Shown here in pieces: positions 43,420 to 52,424 of a stretch of 64,000 nt of DNA; position 1 is the first letter of the stretch, and the number at the start of each line of letters is the position of its first letter. The notes beneath the pieces were generated by a model. That model searched no databases. It was not told the origin of the DNA and saw only the letters and a program-made list of their open reading frames with translations. Source of the stretch: Pseudomonas farris. GTDB lineage: Bacteria > Pseudomonadota > Gammaproteobacteria > Pseudomonadales > Pseudomonadaceae. The stretch spans positions 372,001 through 436,000 of the forward strand of contig NZ_JAHSTV010000003.1 in NCBI RefSeq assembly GCF_019145235.1, written 5' to 3'. Made by a program: the position numbers and the translations under genes.

Positions 43420-43862
43420 ACAAGCTGCGCGATCGCTATCGGATCGACCTCGTGGGGCTACAAGCCTCCTGCGAGGCTAACTACGCGCGCCTGATGCGAC
43501 TGTTGCCGGATATGCGTAGCGAGCCGCAGGCGCGGCGCATTGCCGTGACTCACGGCGACCAGATGCTTGGCGTGCTGGCCCTGGAAGTATTGCAAGTCTG
43601 TCCGTACACCACGACGCTGCAAGTACGCCAGGAACACAGCCTGCCGTGGCTGCCGGTGCCGCAACTGGAAGTTCAGGTCTATCACGACGCCTGCATGGCC
43701 GAAGTGGTCAGCGCCGAACATGCAAGACGCTTCCGGGGCATCTATCCTTACCCGAACGCCGCGATGCATCAGCCGGACGAAAAGGCTCAGCTCAATCTGT
43801 TTCTGGGGGAATGGCTGAGTCATTGCCTGGCTTGCGGGCACGAGTACGCCGTTGTGCGCTAA
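43410..43862 (+). CDS. DUF1249 protein (YqiB-like, PA4970)
   Basis: 150 residues, soluble. The family is defined by YRIDLVGLQASCEANYARLMRLLP at the start and LEVQVYHDACMAEVVSAEH with YPYPNAAMHQPDEKAQLN at the end; function unknown. It always accompanies nudF, cpdA and yqiA in gammaproteobacteria. Its ATG overlaps the nudF stop, so translation is probably coupled. Confidence 0.88.
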   Translation: MVVNKLRDRYRIDLVGLQASCEANYARLMRLLPDMRSEPQARRIAVTHGDQMLGVLALEVLQVCPYTTTLQVRQEHSLPWLPVPQLEVQVYHDACMAEVVSAEHARRFRGIYPYPNAAMHQPDEKAQLNLFLGEWLSHCLACGHEYAVVR

Positions 43863-43973
43863 GAGCCCTGTGTAGTTGTGAACTGCGTCCGGTTCACAGG
43901 TTTCCTCTTTTGATCGTCCCCCAGCATAATTGCGGCACTTACCCATCCCGTGATCACGCCCTGGGAGAACGCC

Positions 43974-44789
43974 TTGCCGAGCGTATCCACATTGACCACC
44001 GCCGATCCGGCGTTGCTGGTGCAACTCTCCGACAGCCATCTGTTTGCCGAGGCGGACGGAACGTTGCTGGGGATGAATACCCGCGACAGCCTGCAAAAAG
44101 TCATTGAGCTGGTAAAGCTTCAGCAGCCGCAGATCGACCTGATCATTGCCAGTGGCGATCTTTCCCAGGACGGGACGCTGGAGTCGTATCAGCTGTTTCG
44201 TGACCTGACCCGACAGATCGATGCGCCGGGACGCTGGATTCCCGGTAATCACGACGAACCGCAGATCATGGCCGAGGCCGCAGTGCAAAGCGCGCTGCTG
44301 GAACCGGTGGTGGACATCGGCAACTGGCGGGTTACGTTGCTCGATTCGGCGGTGCCGGGGTCGGTGCCGGGGTATTTGCAGGATGAGCAATTGCAGTTGC
44401 TGGCCCGCTCGTTGAGTGAGGCGCCGCAGCGGCATCATCTGGTGTGTTTCCACCATCATCCGGTATCGATCGGGTGTGCGTGGATGGAGCCCATTGGGTT
44501 GCGCAATCCAGAAGCGTTGTTCGCGGTGCTGGATCGCTTTCCACAGGTGCGTGCAGTGTTGTGGGGGCATGTGCATCAGGAAATTGACCAGGAGCGCAAC
44601 GGTGTTCGCCTGATTGCATCGCCCTCGACCTGTATTCAGTTCGAGCCGGGCAGTGATGATTTCAAGGTGAGCGAGCAGGCGCCGGGGTATCGGTGGTTGC
44701 GGCTGTTGCCGGATGGTCGGCTCGAAACAGGCGTGGAACGCGTCACCGGGTTCGATTTCCAGATTGATTACGGCTCCAATGGCTACTGA
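43974..44789 (+). CDS. cpdA: 3',5'-cyclic AMP phosphodiesterase
   Basis: 271 residues, class III calcineurin-like phosphodiesterase that degrades cAMP and so moderates Vfr signalling in P. aeruginosa. Metal motifs visible: LVQLSDSHLF (DxH), IASGDLSQDG, IPGNHDEPQ, FHHHPVSIG and GHVHQE. The TTG at 43974 has GGGAG at correct spacing; a GTG eight codons upstream is possible. Fourth gene of the conserved nudF-yqiB-cpdA-yqiA set. Confidence 0.93.
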   Translation: MPSVSTLTTADPALLVQLSDSHLFAEADGTLLGMNTRDSLQKVIELVKLQQPQIDLIIASGDLSQDGTLESYQLFRDLTRQIDAPGRWIPGNHDEPQIMAEAAVQSALLEPVVDIGNWRVTLLDSAVPGSVPGYLQDEQLQLLARSLSEAPQRHHLVCFHHHPVSIGCAWMEPIGLRNPEALFAVLDRFPQVRAVLWGHVHQEIDQERNGVRLIASPSTCIQFEPGSDDFKVSEQAPGYRWLRLLPDGRLETGVERVTGFDFQIDYGSNGY

Positions 44790-44812
44790 ACACTCAGAAA
44801 GACCGCGGCGCG

Positions 44813-44838
44813 GCCATCGCGAGCAGGCTCGCGATGGC
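44813..44838. repeat. REP-like palindrome downstream of cpdA
   Basis: 12-bp perfect stem GCCATCGCGAGC/GCTCGCGATGGC with a two-base loop. It resembles the core of the larger REP family and may act as the cpdA terminator. Confidence 0.7.
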
Positions 44839-44930
44839 GTCCGCCAAGACAACCTGATTCCCACGCATATCCCCGATTCCCCCGACACCCTGTAAACTGC
44901 GCCTCTTTACCCGACGCACAGGGAGCTCAA

Positions 44931-45539
44931 ATGTCTGGTTCGATCCTTTATATCCACGGTTTCAACAGCGCGCCGGCGTCGAAAAAGGCCTGCCAGTTGA
45001 TCAATGTGATGGAACGGCTGGGCTTGATCGATCAATTGCGTGTGCCGGCCTTGCATCACCATCCTCGCGAGGCCATCGGTCAGCTGGAACAGGCGATTGC
45101 CGAGCTGGGGCGGCCACTGCTGGTCGGCAGCTCCCTCGGCGGCTACTATGCGACTCACTTGGCCGAGCGCCATGGCTTGAAAGCCCTGCTGATCAACCCT
45201 GCCGTCAGCCCGCACCGGATGTTCGACGGGTTCCTGGGGACGCAGAAAAATCTGTATACCGATGAGACTTGGGAATTGACCCACGACCATGTGACGGCCC
45301 TGGCCGAGCTGGAAGTGCCGGCGCCCAAGGATCCGCAGCGGTTTCAAGTATGGTTGCAGACTGGCGATGAAACGCTGGATTATCGCCTCGCCCAGCAGTA
45401 TTACCGCGCCTGTGCCTTGCGCATCCAGGCGGGCGGCGACCATAGTTTCCAGGGTTTTGCCGAGCGATTGCCGGCAATGCTGAGTTTCGCCGGCATCGGC
45501 GCAGATTTGTATCAGGCGATTGATTTCACTGCACTGTGA
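44931..45539 (+). CDS. yqiA: YqiA-like esterase (alpha/beta hydrolase)
   Basis: 202 residues. The nucleophile elbow is GSSLGGYYA (Ser about 68), with N-terminal ILYIHGFNSAPASKKA and the C-terminal GGDHSFQGF supplying the catalytic His. Family members hydrolyse short esters; their natural substrate is unknown. It ends 52 bases before parE; the cpdA-yqiA-parE order is conserved from E. coli to PAO1 (PA4968). Confidence 0.92.
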   Translation: MSGSILYIHGFNSAPASKKACQLINVMERLGLIDQLRVPALHHHPREAIGQLEQAIAELGRPLLVGSSLGGYYATHLAERHGLKALLINPAVSPHRMFDGFLGTQKNLYTDETWELTHDHVTALAELEVPAPKDPQRFQVWLQTGDETLDYRLAQQYYRACALRIQAGGDHSFQGFAERLPAMLSFAGIGADLYQAIDFTAL

Positions 45540-45591
45540 GTCGTCGCCTCTTTTTCACAGAACACTTTTTACAGGCGGACGACGAGACCCC

Positions 45592-47496
45592 ATGGCCACT
45601 CCCAGCGCTAGCTCTTATAACGCAGACGCCATCGAAGTCCTCTCGGGCCTCGACCCGGTGCGCAAACGCCCCGGCATGTACACCGACACCAGTCGGCCGA
45701 ACCACCTCGCCCAGGAAGTCATCGACAACAGCGTCGACGAAGCCTTGGCCGGGCATGCGACATCGGTGCAGGTCATCCTGCACGCCGATCACTCTCTGGA
45801 AGTCAGCGATGACGGCCGTGGCATGCCGGTGGACATTCACCCGGAAGAGGGTGTGTCGGGCGTCGAGCTGATCCTCACCAAGCTTCATGCGGGCGGCAAG
45901 TTTTCCAACAAGAACTACCAGTTCTCCGGCGGTTTGCACGGGGTGGGTATTTCCGTGGTCAACGCCTTGTCGACCGAAGTCCGGGTGCGTGTGAAGCGCG
46001 ACGGCAACGAATACCAGATGACTTTCGCTGACGGTTACAAAAAGACCGAGCTGGAAGTGATCGGCACCGTCGGCAAGCGCAACACCGGCACCAGCGTGTT
46101 CTTCGCGCCGGACCCGAAGTACTTCGATTCACCGAAATTCTCCATCAGCCGCCTCAAGCACGTGCTCAAGGCCAAGGCCGTTCTGTGCCCGGGGCTGCTG
46201 GTCAGTTTTGAAGACAAGGCCACCGGCGAGAAAGTCGAATGGCATTACGAAGACGGCCTGCGCTCCTACCTGGTGGACGCGGTCAGCGAATTCGAACGCC
46301 TGCCGGACGAACCGTTCTGCGGCAGCCTGGCCGGTAATAAAGAAGCGGTCGATTGGGCGTTGCTGTGGTTGCCCGAGGGCGGCGACAGCGTTCAGGAAAG
46401 CTACGTCAACCTGATCCCGACGGCCCAGGGCGGTACACACGTCAACGGTCTGCGTCAGGGCTTGCTCGATGCGATGCGCGAGTTCTGCGAGTTCCGCAGC
46501 TTGTTGCCGCGTGGCGTGAAGCTGGCGCCGGAAGACGTCTGGGAACGCATTGCGTTCGTCCTGTCGATGAAGATGCAGGAACCGCAATTCTCCGGTCAGA
46601 CCAAGGAACGCCTGTCATCCCGTGAAGCGGCCGCTTTCGTTTCCGGTGTGGTCAAGGACGCTTTCAGCCTGTGGCTCAACGCCCACCCGGAAACCGGCAT
46701 GCTGCTGGCGGAACTGGCGATCAACAACGCCGGCCGACGCCTGAAGGCCAGCAAGAAGGTTGAGCGTAAGCGCATTACCCAAGGTCCGGCGTTGCCGGGC
46801 AAACTCGCCGACTGCGCCGGGCAGGACCCGATGCGTTCCGAGCTGTTCCTGGTGGAAGGTGATTCCGCTGGCGGTTCGGCCAAGCAGGCGCGGGACAAAG
46901 AGTTTCAGGCGATCCTGCCGTTGCGCGGCAAAATTCTGAACACCTGGGAAGTCGACGGCAGCGAAGTGCTGGCCAGTCAGGAAGTGCACAACATCGCCGT
47001 GGCCATCGGTGTCGATCCGGGCTCGGCGGACATCGCCCAACTGCGTTACGGCAAGATCTGCATCCTCGCCGACGCCGACTCCGACGGTCTGCACATCGCC
47101 ACATTGCTGTGCGCCTTGTTCGTCCAGCATTTCCGCCCGCTGGTGGATGCCGGTCACGTCTACGTCGCCATGCCGCCGCTGTACCGTATCGACCTGGGCA
47201 AAGAAATTTACTATGCCCTGGACGAGGCCGAGCGCGATGGCATTCTCGATCGTCTGGTAGCCGAGAAGAAACGCGGCAAACCACAGGTCACCCGATTCAA
47301 AGGTCTGGGTGAAATGAACCCGCCGCAGTTGCGCGAAACCACCATGGACCCGAACACACGGCGTCTGGTGCAGTTGACGCTGGAAGATTTCGACGCGACC
47401 TCGGAAATGATGGACATGCTGCTGGCGAAAAAACGCGCCGGCGATCGCAAGTCCTGGCTGGAGTCCAAGGGCAACCTGGCCGAGGTTCTGGGCTGA
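45592..47496 (+). CDS. parE: DNA topoisomerase IV subunit B
   Basis: 634 residues. ATPase subunit of topoisomerase IV, which decatenates daughter chromosomes. GHKL ATP-binding text is visible (EVIDNSVDEALAGH; SDDGRGMPVDIHPEEG; GGLHGVGISVVNALS) and the TOPRIM domain has FLVEGDSAGGSAKQARD and LADADSDGLHIATLL. The ATG at 45592 was chosen over an in-frame start 24 codons upstream to match the family N-terminus. Confidence 0.96.
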   Translation: MATPSASSYNADAIEVLSGLDPVRKRPGMYTDTSRPNHLAQEVIDNSVDEALAGHATSVQVILHADHSLEVSDDGRGMPVDIHPEEGVSGVELILTKLHAGGKFSNKNYQFSGGLHGVGISVVNALSTEVRVRVKRDGNEYQMTFADGYKKTELEVIGTVGKRNTGTSVFFAPDPKYFDSPKFSISRLKHVLKAKAVLCPGLLVSFEDKATGEKVEWHYEDGLRSYLVDAVSEFERLPDEPFCGSLAGNKEAVDWALLWLPEGGDSVQESYVNLIPTAQGGTHVNGLRQGLLDAMREFCEFRSLLPRGVKLAPEDVWERIAFVLSMKMQEPQFSGQTKERLSSREAAAFVSGVVKDAFSLWLNAHPETGMLLAELAINNAGRRLKASKKVERKRITQGPALPGKLADCAGQDPMRSELFLVEGDSAGGSAKQARDKEFQAILPLRGKILNTWEVDGSEVLASQEVHNIAVAIGVDPGSADIAQLRYGKICILADADSDGLHIATLLCALFVQHFRPLVDAGHVYVAMPPLYRIDLGKEIYYALDEAERDGILDRLVAEKKRGKPQVTRFKGLGEMNPPQLRETTMDPNTRRLVQLTLEDFDATSEMMDMLLAKKRAGDRKSWLESKGNLAEVLG

Positions 47497-48485
47497 TGCG
47501 ATTTGGCTGGGCCCTGGCGTGTGCGTTGCTGCTGACCTCGGTAACGGTTTCGGCGGAGCCTGCACCCGAGCTGCGCCTGTTATCCGAGCATGCCGTCGAT
47601 GGCATGCGCGGCGGCAATCTGTCGGGGCTGGCCCAGTGCGGCAAGGAGCTGTGGACCGTTTCGGATCGTGACGATGATCAAATCTATCGCCTCGACACGC
47701 GCAACACTACCTGGCAAGCCGAAACCGTGCGCATCGACGTACCCCTGGTGCCCGACAGCGGCTTGCCCTGGGGCTTGCGTTCGCGGACCTGGGCGGCGTC
47801 GTTCGTGCGGGGTGGGAACCTGGATTTCGAAGGCATCACCTGTGACAGCGCCGGCAATCGTTACATCGTCAGCGAAGCACACGCCGCGGTGCTGCAAGTT
47901 CCGCCAATCGGGCCTGCGTCCTGGCTGAAAATCTCGCCGATGCTGGTACGCGAAGCACGGGCCAGCGGTATGTTGCTGCACTTCAATGCATTGTTTGAAG
48001 GGCTGGCGATCAATCCTGCCGGTGACACGCTGTGGCTGGCCGCCGAACGGGAGCGCCGCGGTTTGTTGCTGATCAAGCGCCAGCAAACGGTCTGGGACTG
48101 CAAGGGTGGTTGTGTGCTGCTGAGTGAAGCAGGGGTGGAGATGCAACCAGCGCAATTTCCCAAGGCCCGTGCACGCTCCCGGGATTTTGCCGATCTGTCA
48201 TTCTTCGACGGCAAGCTGTTTACCCTTGAGCGCAATGTCTTTCAGATTTGCCGTCGCGATGCGGTGACGGCCAAGGTCGAGCGCTGCTGGTCGTTTGCCG
48301 CCGAGGCCTTGCAGGAAAACCGTCGTTATTCACAGCCCTTTGGGCTGACGGAAGCGTTGATCGTGGACGCCGACGGTGCCTGGATCGGTATCGACAACAA
48401 TAATGGTGCGCGCGTCGACGGCGAGAAACGCCCGATTGTCTGGCGCTTTGCCGCGCCTGAAGGTGGCTGGAGTGCCAAGCCATGA
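47496..48485 (+). CDS. secreted esterase-like (phytase-like) protein
   Basis: 329 residues, ATG overlapping the parE stop by one base (TGATG). A signal peptide MRFGWALACALLLTSVTVSA is visible. The body resembles the PF13449 esterase-like activity of phytase family: beta-propeller repeats such as LSGLAQCGKELWTVSDRDDD, FEGITCDSAGNRYIVSEAHA and FEGLAINPAGDTLWLAAERE. Probably periplasmic. The gene is conserved between parE and parC in Pseudomonas (PA4966 region) with no obvious link to DNA topology. It overlaps the next gene by four bases. Confidence 0.8.
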   Translation: MRFGWALACALLLTSVTVSAEPAPELRLLSEHAVDGMRGGNLSGLAQCGKELWTVSDRDDDQIYRLDTRNTTWQAETVRIDVPLVPDSGLPWGLRSRTWAASFVRGGNLDFEGITCDSAGNRYIVSEAHAAVLQVPPIGPASWLKISPMLVREARASGMLLHFNALFEGLAINPAGDTLWLAAERERRGLLLIKRQQTVWDCKGGCVLLSEAGVEMQPAQFPKARARSRDFADLSFFDGKLFTLERNVFQICRRDAVTAKVERCWSFAAEALQENRRYSQPFGLTEALIVDADGAWIGIDNNNGARVDGEKRPIVWRFAAPEGGWSAKP

Positions 48486-49003
48486 GTCAACAACCGCCGG
48501 GCAAACGCGCCGGTCGGGTGTTGATGGTGTTGGCCTGGTGCGCCGCGCTGTTTCTGGCAACGCGGTTTTTCGGCCAGTGGGAGGCGCGTCAGCAAAATCC
48601 CAACACCGTAGTCAGCTCCGAGCAGGGCGAAGGTTTTATCGAAGTGAAGCTGATCAGCAACAGCCAGGGGCATTTTATCGCCACTGGCCAGATCAACGGC
48701 CAGCCGGTGGAGTTCATGCTCGATACCGGCGCGACCGATGTGGCGATCCCGGCCGAAGTGGCCGAGCGGCTGAAACTGGAAAAAGGCTTTGGGGTGACCC
48801 TGAGCACGGCCAATGGCTTGAGCCAGGGCTATCGAACCCGCCTCGACCGGCTGCAATTGGGCGACATCGTGCTGCGTGACGTTCGCGCGCTGGTGGCGCC
48901 CGGTTTGCACGGCAATCAGGTGCTGCTCGGTATGAGCGCATTGAACAAACTTGAATTTACCCAGCGCGGTGGCACCATGCTGCTGCGCCAGACAACGAAC
49001 TGA
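48482..49003 (+). CDS. membrane-anchored clan AA aspartic protease (TIGR02281-like)
   Basis: 173 residues. One membrane helix near the N-terminus (about 11-30: [20 protein letters not shown]), then a retropepsin-like domain with the active-site motif [15 protein letters not shown] (Asp about 80) and a C-terminal flap [22 protein letters not shown]. One such domain would have to dimerise to be active. Ends 10 bases before parC. Confidence 0.85.
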   Translation: MSQQPPGKRAGRVLMVLAWCAALFLATRFFGQWEARQQNPNTVVSSEQGEGFIEVKLISNSQGHFIATGQINGQPVEFMLDTGATDVAIPAEVAERLKLEKGFGVTLSTANGLSQGYRTRLDRLQLGDIVLRDVRALVAPGLHGNQVLLGMSALNKLEFTQRGGTMLLRQTTN

Positions 49004-49013
49004 TGAGGCCCGC

Positions 49014-51281
49014 ATGAGCGACTCCCTTGATCTCAGCCTGGACGGTGTAGAACGCCGGTCATTGGCTGACTTCACCGAAAATGCCTACCTCAACTACTCC
49101 ATGTACGTGATCATGGACCGTGCCTTGCCGCATATCGGCGACGGCCTGAAACCGGTACAGCGGCGCATCATCTATGCGATGAGCGAGTTGGGGCTGGACG
49201 CCGATTCCAAGCACAAGAAATCGGCGCGTACCGTCGGTGACGTGCTCGGTAAGTTCCACCCGCACGGCGACTCGGCGTGCTACGAAGCCATGGTCCTGAT
49301 GGCCCAGCCGTTCAGCTACCGCTACACGCTGGTCGACGGTCAGGGTAACTGGGGTGCGCCGGACGATCCGAAGTCCTTCGCCGCCATGCGTTACACCGAA
49401 GCGCGGCTGTCGCGTTATTCCGAAGTGCTGCTCAGCGAACTGGGCCAGGGCACCGCGGACTGGGGCCCGAACTTCGACGGCACGCTGGAAGAGCCTTTGG
49501 TGTTGCCGGCCCGTTTGCCGAACATTCTGCTCAACGGCACCACCGGTATCGCCGTGGGCATGGCCACCGACGTACCGCCGCATAACCTGCGCGAAGTCGC
49601 GACCGCTTGCGTGCGCTTGCTGGACGAGCCGAAAGCCACGGTCGAACAGCTCTGCGAACACATCCAGGGCCCGGATTACCCGACCGAAGCGGAAATCATC
49701 ACGCCGCGCGCCGACCTGCTGAAAATCTACGAAACCGGCAAGGGCTCGGTGCGCATGCGCGCCGTGTACCACATCGAAGATGGCGACATCATCGTCACCG
49801 CGCTGCCGCATCAGGTTTCGGGCGCCAAGGTGCTGGAACAGATAGCGGCCATGATGCAGGCCAAACCGTCGAAAGCCCCGCAGATCGCTGACCTGCGCGA
49901 CGAGTCTGACCACGAAAACCCATGCCGCATCGTGATCATTCCCGGTGCGCGCAAAAACTTCGATCACGATGCACTGATGCAGCACCTGTTCGCCAGCACC
50001 GAGCTGGAGTCGAGCTACCGGGTCAACATCAACATCATCGGTCTGGATGGCAAGCCGCAGTTGAAAAACCTGCGGGCCTTGCTGGTCGAGTGGCTGGAGT
50101 TCCGGGTGCAGACCGTGCGTCGTCGTCTGCAATTCCGCCTGGACAAGGTTGAGCGTCGTCTGCACCTGTTGGACGGTTTGTTGATCGCTTACCTCAATCT
50201 GGATGAAGTGATTCATATCATCCGCACCGAGGAACACCCGAAAGCCGCACTGATCGAGCGTTTCGCCCTGAGCGAAATCCAGGCCGATTACATCCTCGAC
50301 ACCCGTTTGCGTCAGTTGGCGCGACTGGAAGAAATGAAGCTGCGTGCCGAGCAGGATGAACTGCTCAAGGAACAAGCCAAGCTGCAAGCCCTGCTGGGCA
50401 GCGAAGCCAAGCTGAAAAAGCTGGTACGCACCGAGCTGATCAAGGACGCCGAAACTTACGGCGATGACCGTCGTTCGCCAATCGTCGAGCGTGCAGAAGC
50501 CAAGGCCTTGACCGAGCACGATCTGCTGCCGAACGAGAAAGTGACCGTAGTTCTGTCGGAAAAAGGCTGGGTTCGCTCTGCCAAGGGGCACGAAATCGAC
50601 GCCACCGGGCTTTCCTACAAGGCCGGGGATGGTTTCAAGGCCTTAGCGCCCGGTCGCTCCAACCAGTTTGCAGTGTTTATCGACTCCACCGGCCGCAGTT
50701 ATTCAGTCGCGGCCCACACCTTGCCCTCGGCCCGTGGCCAGGGCGAACCGCTGACCGGCCGTCTGACGCCGCCGCCAGGGGCGAGTTTTGAATGCGTGCT
50801 GATGCCTGAAGACGATTCGCTGTACGTGATCGCCTCCGACGCCGGTTACGGTTTCGTGGTCAAGGGTGAAGACCTGCAAGCCAAGAACAAGGCGGGCAAG
50901 GCCCTGTTGAGTTTGCCGAACAACGCTAAAGTGATTCTGCCGCGCCCGGTAGCCGATCGTGAGCACAACTGGCTGGCCTCGGTGACCACCGAAGGTCGGC
51001 TGCTGATTTTCAAAATCAGCGATCTGCCACAATTAGGTAAAGGTAAAGGGAATAAGATTATCGGGATTTCCGGTGAACGTGTTGCCAGTCGCGAAGAATA
51101 TGTCACGGACATTGCCGTTTTGCCGGAGGGTGCCACGTTGGTGCTACAGGCTGGAAAACGTACCTTGTCGCTGAAGGCGGATGACCTCGAACACTACAAA
51201 GGTGAGCGTGGGCGTCGCGGTAACAAACTGCCACGTGGCTTTCAGAGGGTTGATGCGCTGTTCGTCGAAAACCTCAATTAA
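49014..51281 (+). CDS. parC: DNA topoisomerase IV subunit A
   Basis: 755 residues. DNA-cutting subunit of topoisomerase IV. N-terminal [21 protein letters not shown], the active-site Tyr region [16 protein letters not shown] and a C-terminal beta-pinwheel ending with [18 protein letters not shown] are present. The quinolone-resistance region reads [13 protein letters not shown], with Ser87 and Glu91 as in susceptible strains. A start 21 codons earlier in frame lies in the protease gene and is unlikely. Confidence 0.96.
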   Translation: MSDSLDLSLDGVERRSLADFTENAYLNYSMYVIMDRALPHIGDGLKPVQRRIIYAMSELGLDADSKHKKSARTVGDVLGKFHPHGDSACYEAMVLMAQPFSYRYTLVDGQGNWGAPDDPKSFAAMRYTEARLSRYSEVLLSELGQGTADWGPNFDGTLEEPLVLPARLPNILLNGTTGIAVGMATDVPPHNLREVATACVRLLDEPKATVEQLCEHIQGPDYPTEAEIITPRADLLKIYETGKGSVRMRAVYHIEDGDIIVTALPHQVSGAKVLEQIAAMMQAKPSKAPQIADLRDESDHENPCRIVIIPGARKNFDHDALMQHLFASTELESSYRVNINIIGLDGKPQLKNLRALLVEWLEFRVQTVRRRLQFRLDKVERRLHLLDGLLIAYLNLDEVIHIIRTEEHPKAALIERFALSEIQADYILDTRLRQLARLEEMKLRAEQDELLKEQAKLQALLGSEAKLKKLVRTELIKDAETYGDDRRSPIVERAEAKALTEHDLLPNEKVTVVLSEKGWVRSAKGHEIDATGLSYKAGDGFKALAPGRSNQFAVFIDSTGRSYSVAAHTLPSARGQGEPLTGRLTPPPGASFECVLMPEDDSLYVIASDAGYGFVVKGEDLQAKNKAGKALLSLPNNAKVILPRPVADREHNWLASVTTEGRLLIFKISDLPQLGKGKGNKIIGISGERVASREEYVTDIAVLPEGATLVLQAGKRTLSLKADDLEHYKGERGRRGNKLPRGFQRVDALFVENLN

Positions 51282-51291
51282 GCGTCCTAGA

Positions 51292-51329
51292 GCGCTCGAT
51301 CTACGATTTAACGCGTAGATCGACGCTTT
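51292..51329 (+). terminator. hairpin terminator of parC
   Basis: Stem CGATCTACG/CGTAGATCG extended by further pairs with one bulged base, followed by TTT. It lies 10 bases after the parC stop. Confidence 0.6.
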
Positions 51330-51457
51330 GCCGCTGGAGTCGGAACGCATATTCACGGATGATATGGCCTTTCAAGCGCCGGCGTGGCCGAGCGTTCTTC
51401 ATATTTTTTGAGTATTTTCACTGTGGTTAGCCTTGTGGCAGCCACCTGGATGGGACG

Positions 51458-52171
51458 ATGACTGCTCTGCGCCTTCCTTTTATTTTGATGCTCGCTGGCG
51501 TACTTGGCCTGGCGGGTTGCAGCGTTCACCAACCGGTGTCGTTGTATCAGCTGGACAGCGGAAGTCCGGCTCAGCCTGCGCAAAGCGCTGGCATGGCGGT
51601 ATTGCTGGGCCCGGTAACGGTTGCCGACTACCTGCAACGCGAAACCTTGTTGCAGCGTCAGCCCGATGGCAGCCTGCAAGCTTCGGTTGATGGTCGTTGG
51701 GCGGGTAGCCTGTCGTCCGACATCGATCAGTTGTTGCTGCGTCAGGTTGCCGGTCATCTGGACAGCCAGCGCGTTGTCCTGGCACCGGCGACATTAGGCT
51801 TCACGCCGGATGTTCAGGTTCTGCTGACGATCACGCGTCTGGACTCGGGTGCGTCGCAACCGGCAATCCTTGATGCGCAATGGCGCCTGATCGACCGTCG
51901 TGGTCAGGTGCGCGATAACCGCATCATTCATCTGCAGGAGCAGCACGCTGGCGGGACTGCGGCTCAGGTTCAGGCTCAGGGTGTGTTGCTGCAGCGTCTG
52001 GCCGAGCAGCTGTCCACGGCGCTCAAGCCGCTGGCCAACCAGCCGCCGATCGCCGAAGCGCCACGCAAGCAGGCTGCCAAGCCTGTGGCACCGGCAGCAG
52101 AGCCAGAGAAGCAACCGAAAATCCCGATGGCTTCGCCAATTCGCACGGATATGGAAGTTTTCAGGTTCTAA
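51458..52171 (+). CDS. PqiC/ABC-type transport auxiliary lipoprotein
   Basis: 237 residues. Signal MTALRLPFILMLAGVLGLAGC with lipobox LAGC (Cys21), then the family text YQLDSG, VLLGPVTVADYLQRETLLQR and SSDIDQLLLRQVAGHL of the PqiC (DUF330) group. PqiC lipoproteins join outer-membrane-facing MCE transporters; no MCE or pqiAB gene is next to it here, unlike in E. coli. The C-terminal tail is rich in Pro, Ala and Lys. Own ribosome site and terminator. Confidence 0.8.
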   Translation: MTALRLPFILMLAGVLGLAGCSVHQPVSLYQLDSGSPAQPAQSAGMAVLLGPVTVADYLQRETLLQRQPDGSLQASVDGRWAGSLSSDIDQLLLRQVAGHLDSQRVVLAPATLGFTPDVQVLLTITRLDSGASQPAILDAQWRLIDRRGQVRDNRIIHLQEQHAGGTAAQVQAQGVLLQRLAEQLSTALKPLANQPPIAEAPRKQAAKPVAPAAEPEKQPKIPMASPIRTDMEVFRF

Positions 52172-52189
52172 GCCTGGATTGATCCAAAG

Positions 52190-52222
52190 CAAAGCCCGCC
52201 ATTGATGCGGGCTTTGTTGTTT
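52190..52222 (+). terminator. rho-independent terminator of the PqiC-like gene
   Basis: 10-bp stem CAAAGCCCGC/GCGGGCTTTG followed by TTGTTT. Confidence 0.85.
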
Positions 52223-52258
52223 CTGCGGAATGAAGTCTTCAGTGCTTCTGATGGCCTC

Positions 52259-52350
52259 TTCGCGAGCAAGCCCGCTCCCACAGTGGATCTTCAGTGAGCA
52301 CACCGTTTGTGGACAGCCGAGATGAATGTGGGAGCGGGCTTGCTCGCGAA
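52259..52350. repeat. REP pair, outward-pointing orientation
   Basis: Reverse unit at 52259-52282 and forward unit at 52327-52350 between two convergent genes. Confidence 0.92.
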
Positions 52351-52365
52351 GAGGTCGGGACAGGC

Positions 52366-52403
52366 AACAAAAAGCCCGCAGACGATCACTCGTCTGCGGG
52401 CTT
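52366..52403 (-). terminator. rho-independent terminator of the SMP-like gene
   Basis: 14-bp perfect stem AAGCCCGCAGACGA/TCGTCTGCGGGCTT with a TCAC loop; on the minus strand the stem is followed by TTTGTTG. Confidence 0.85.
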
Positions 52404-52424
52404 CTTTACCGCGGGGGCTAGCGT

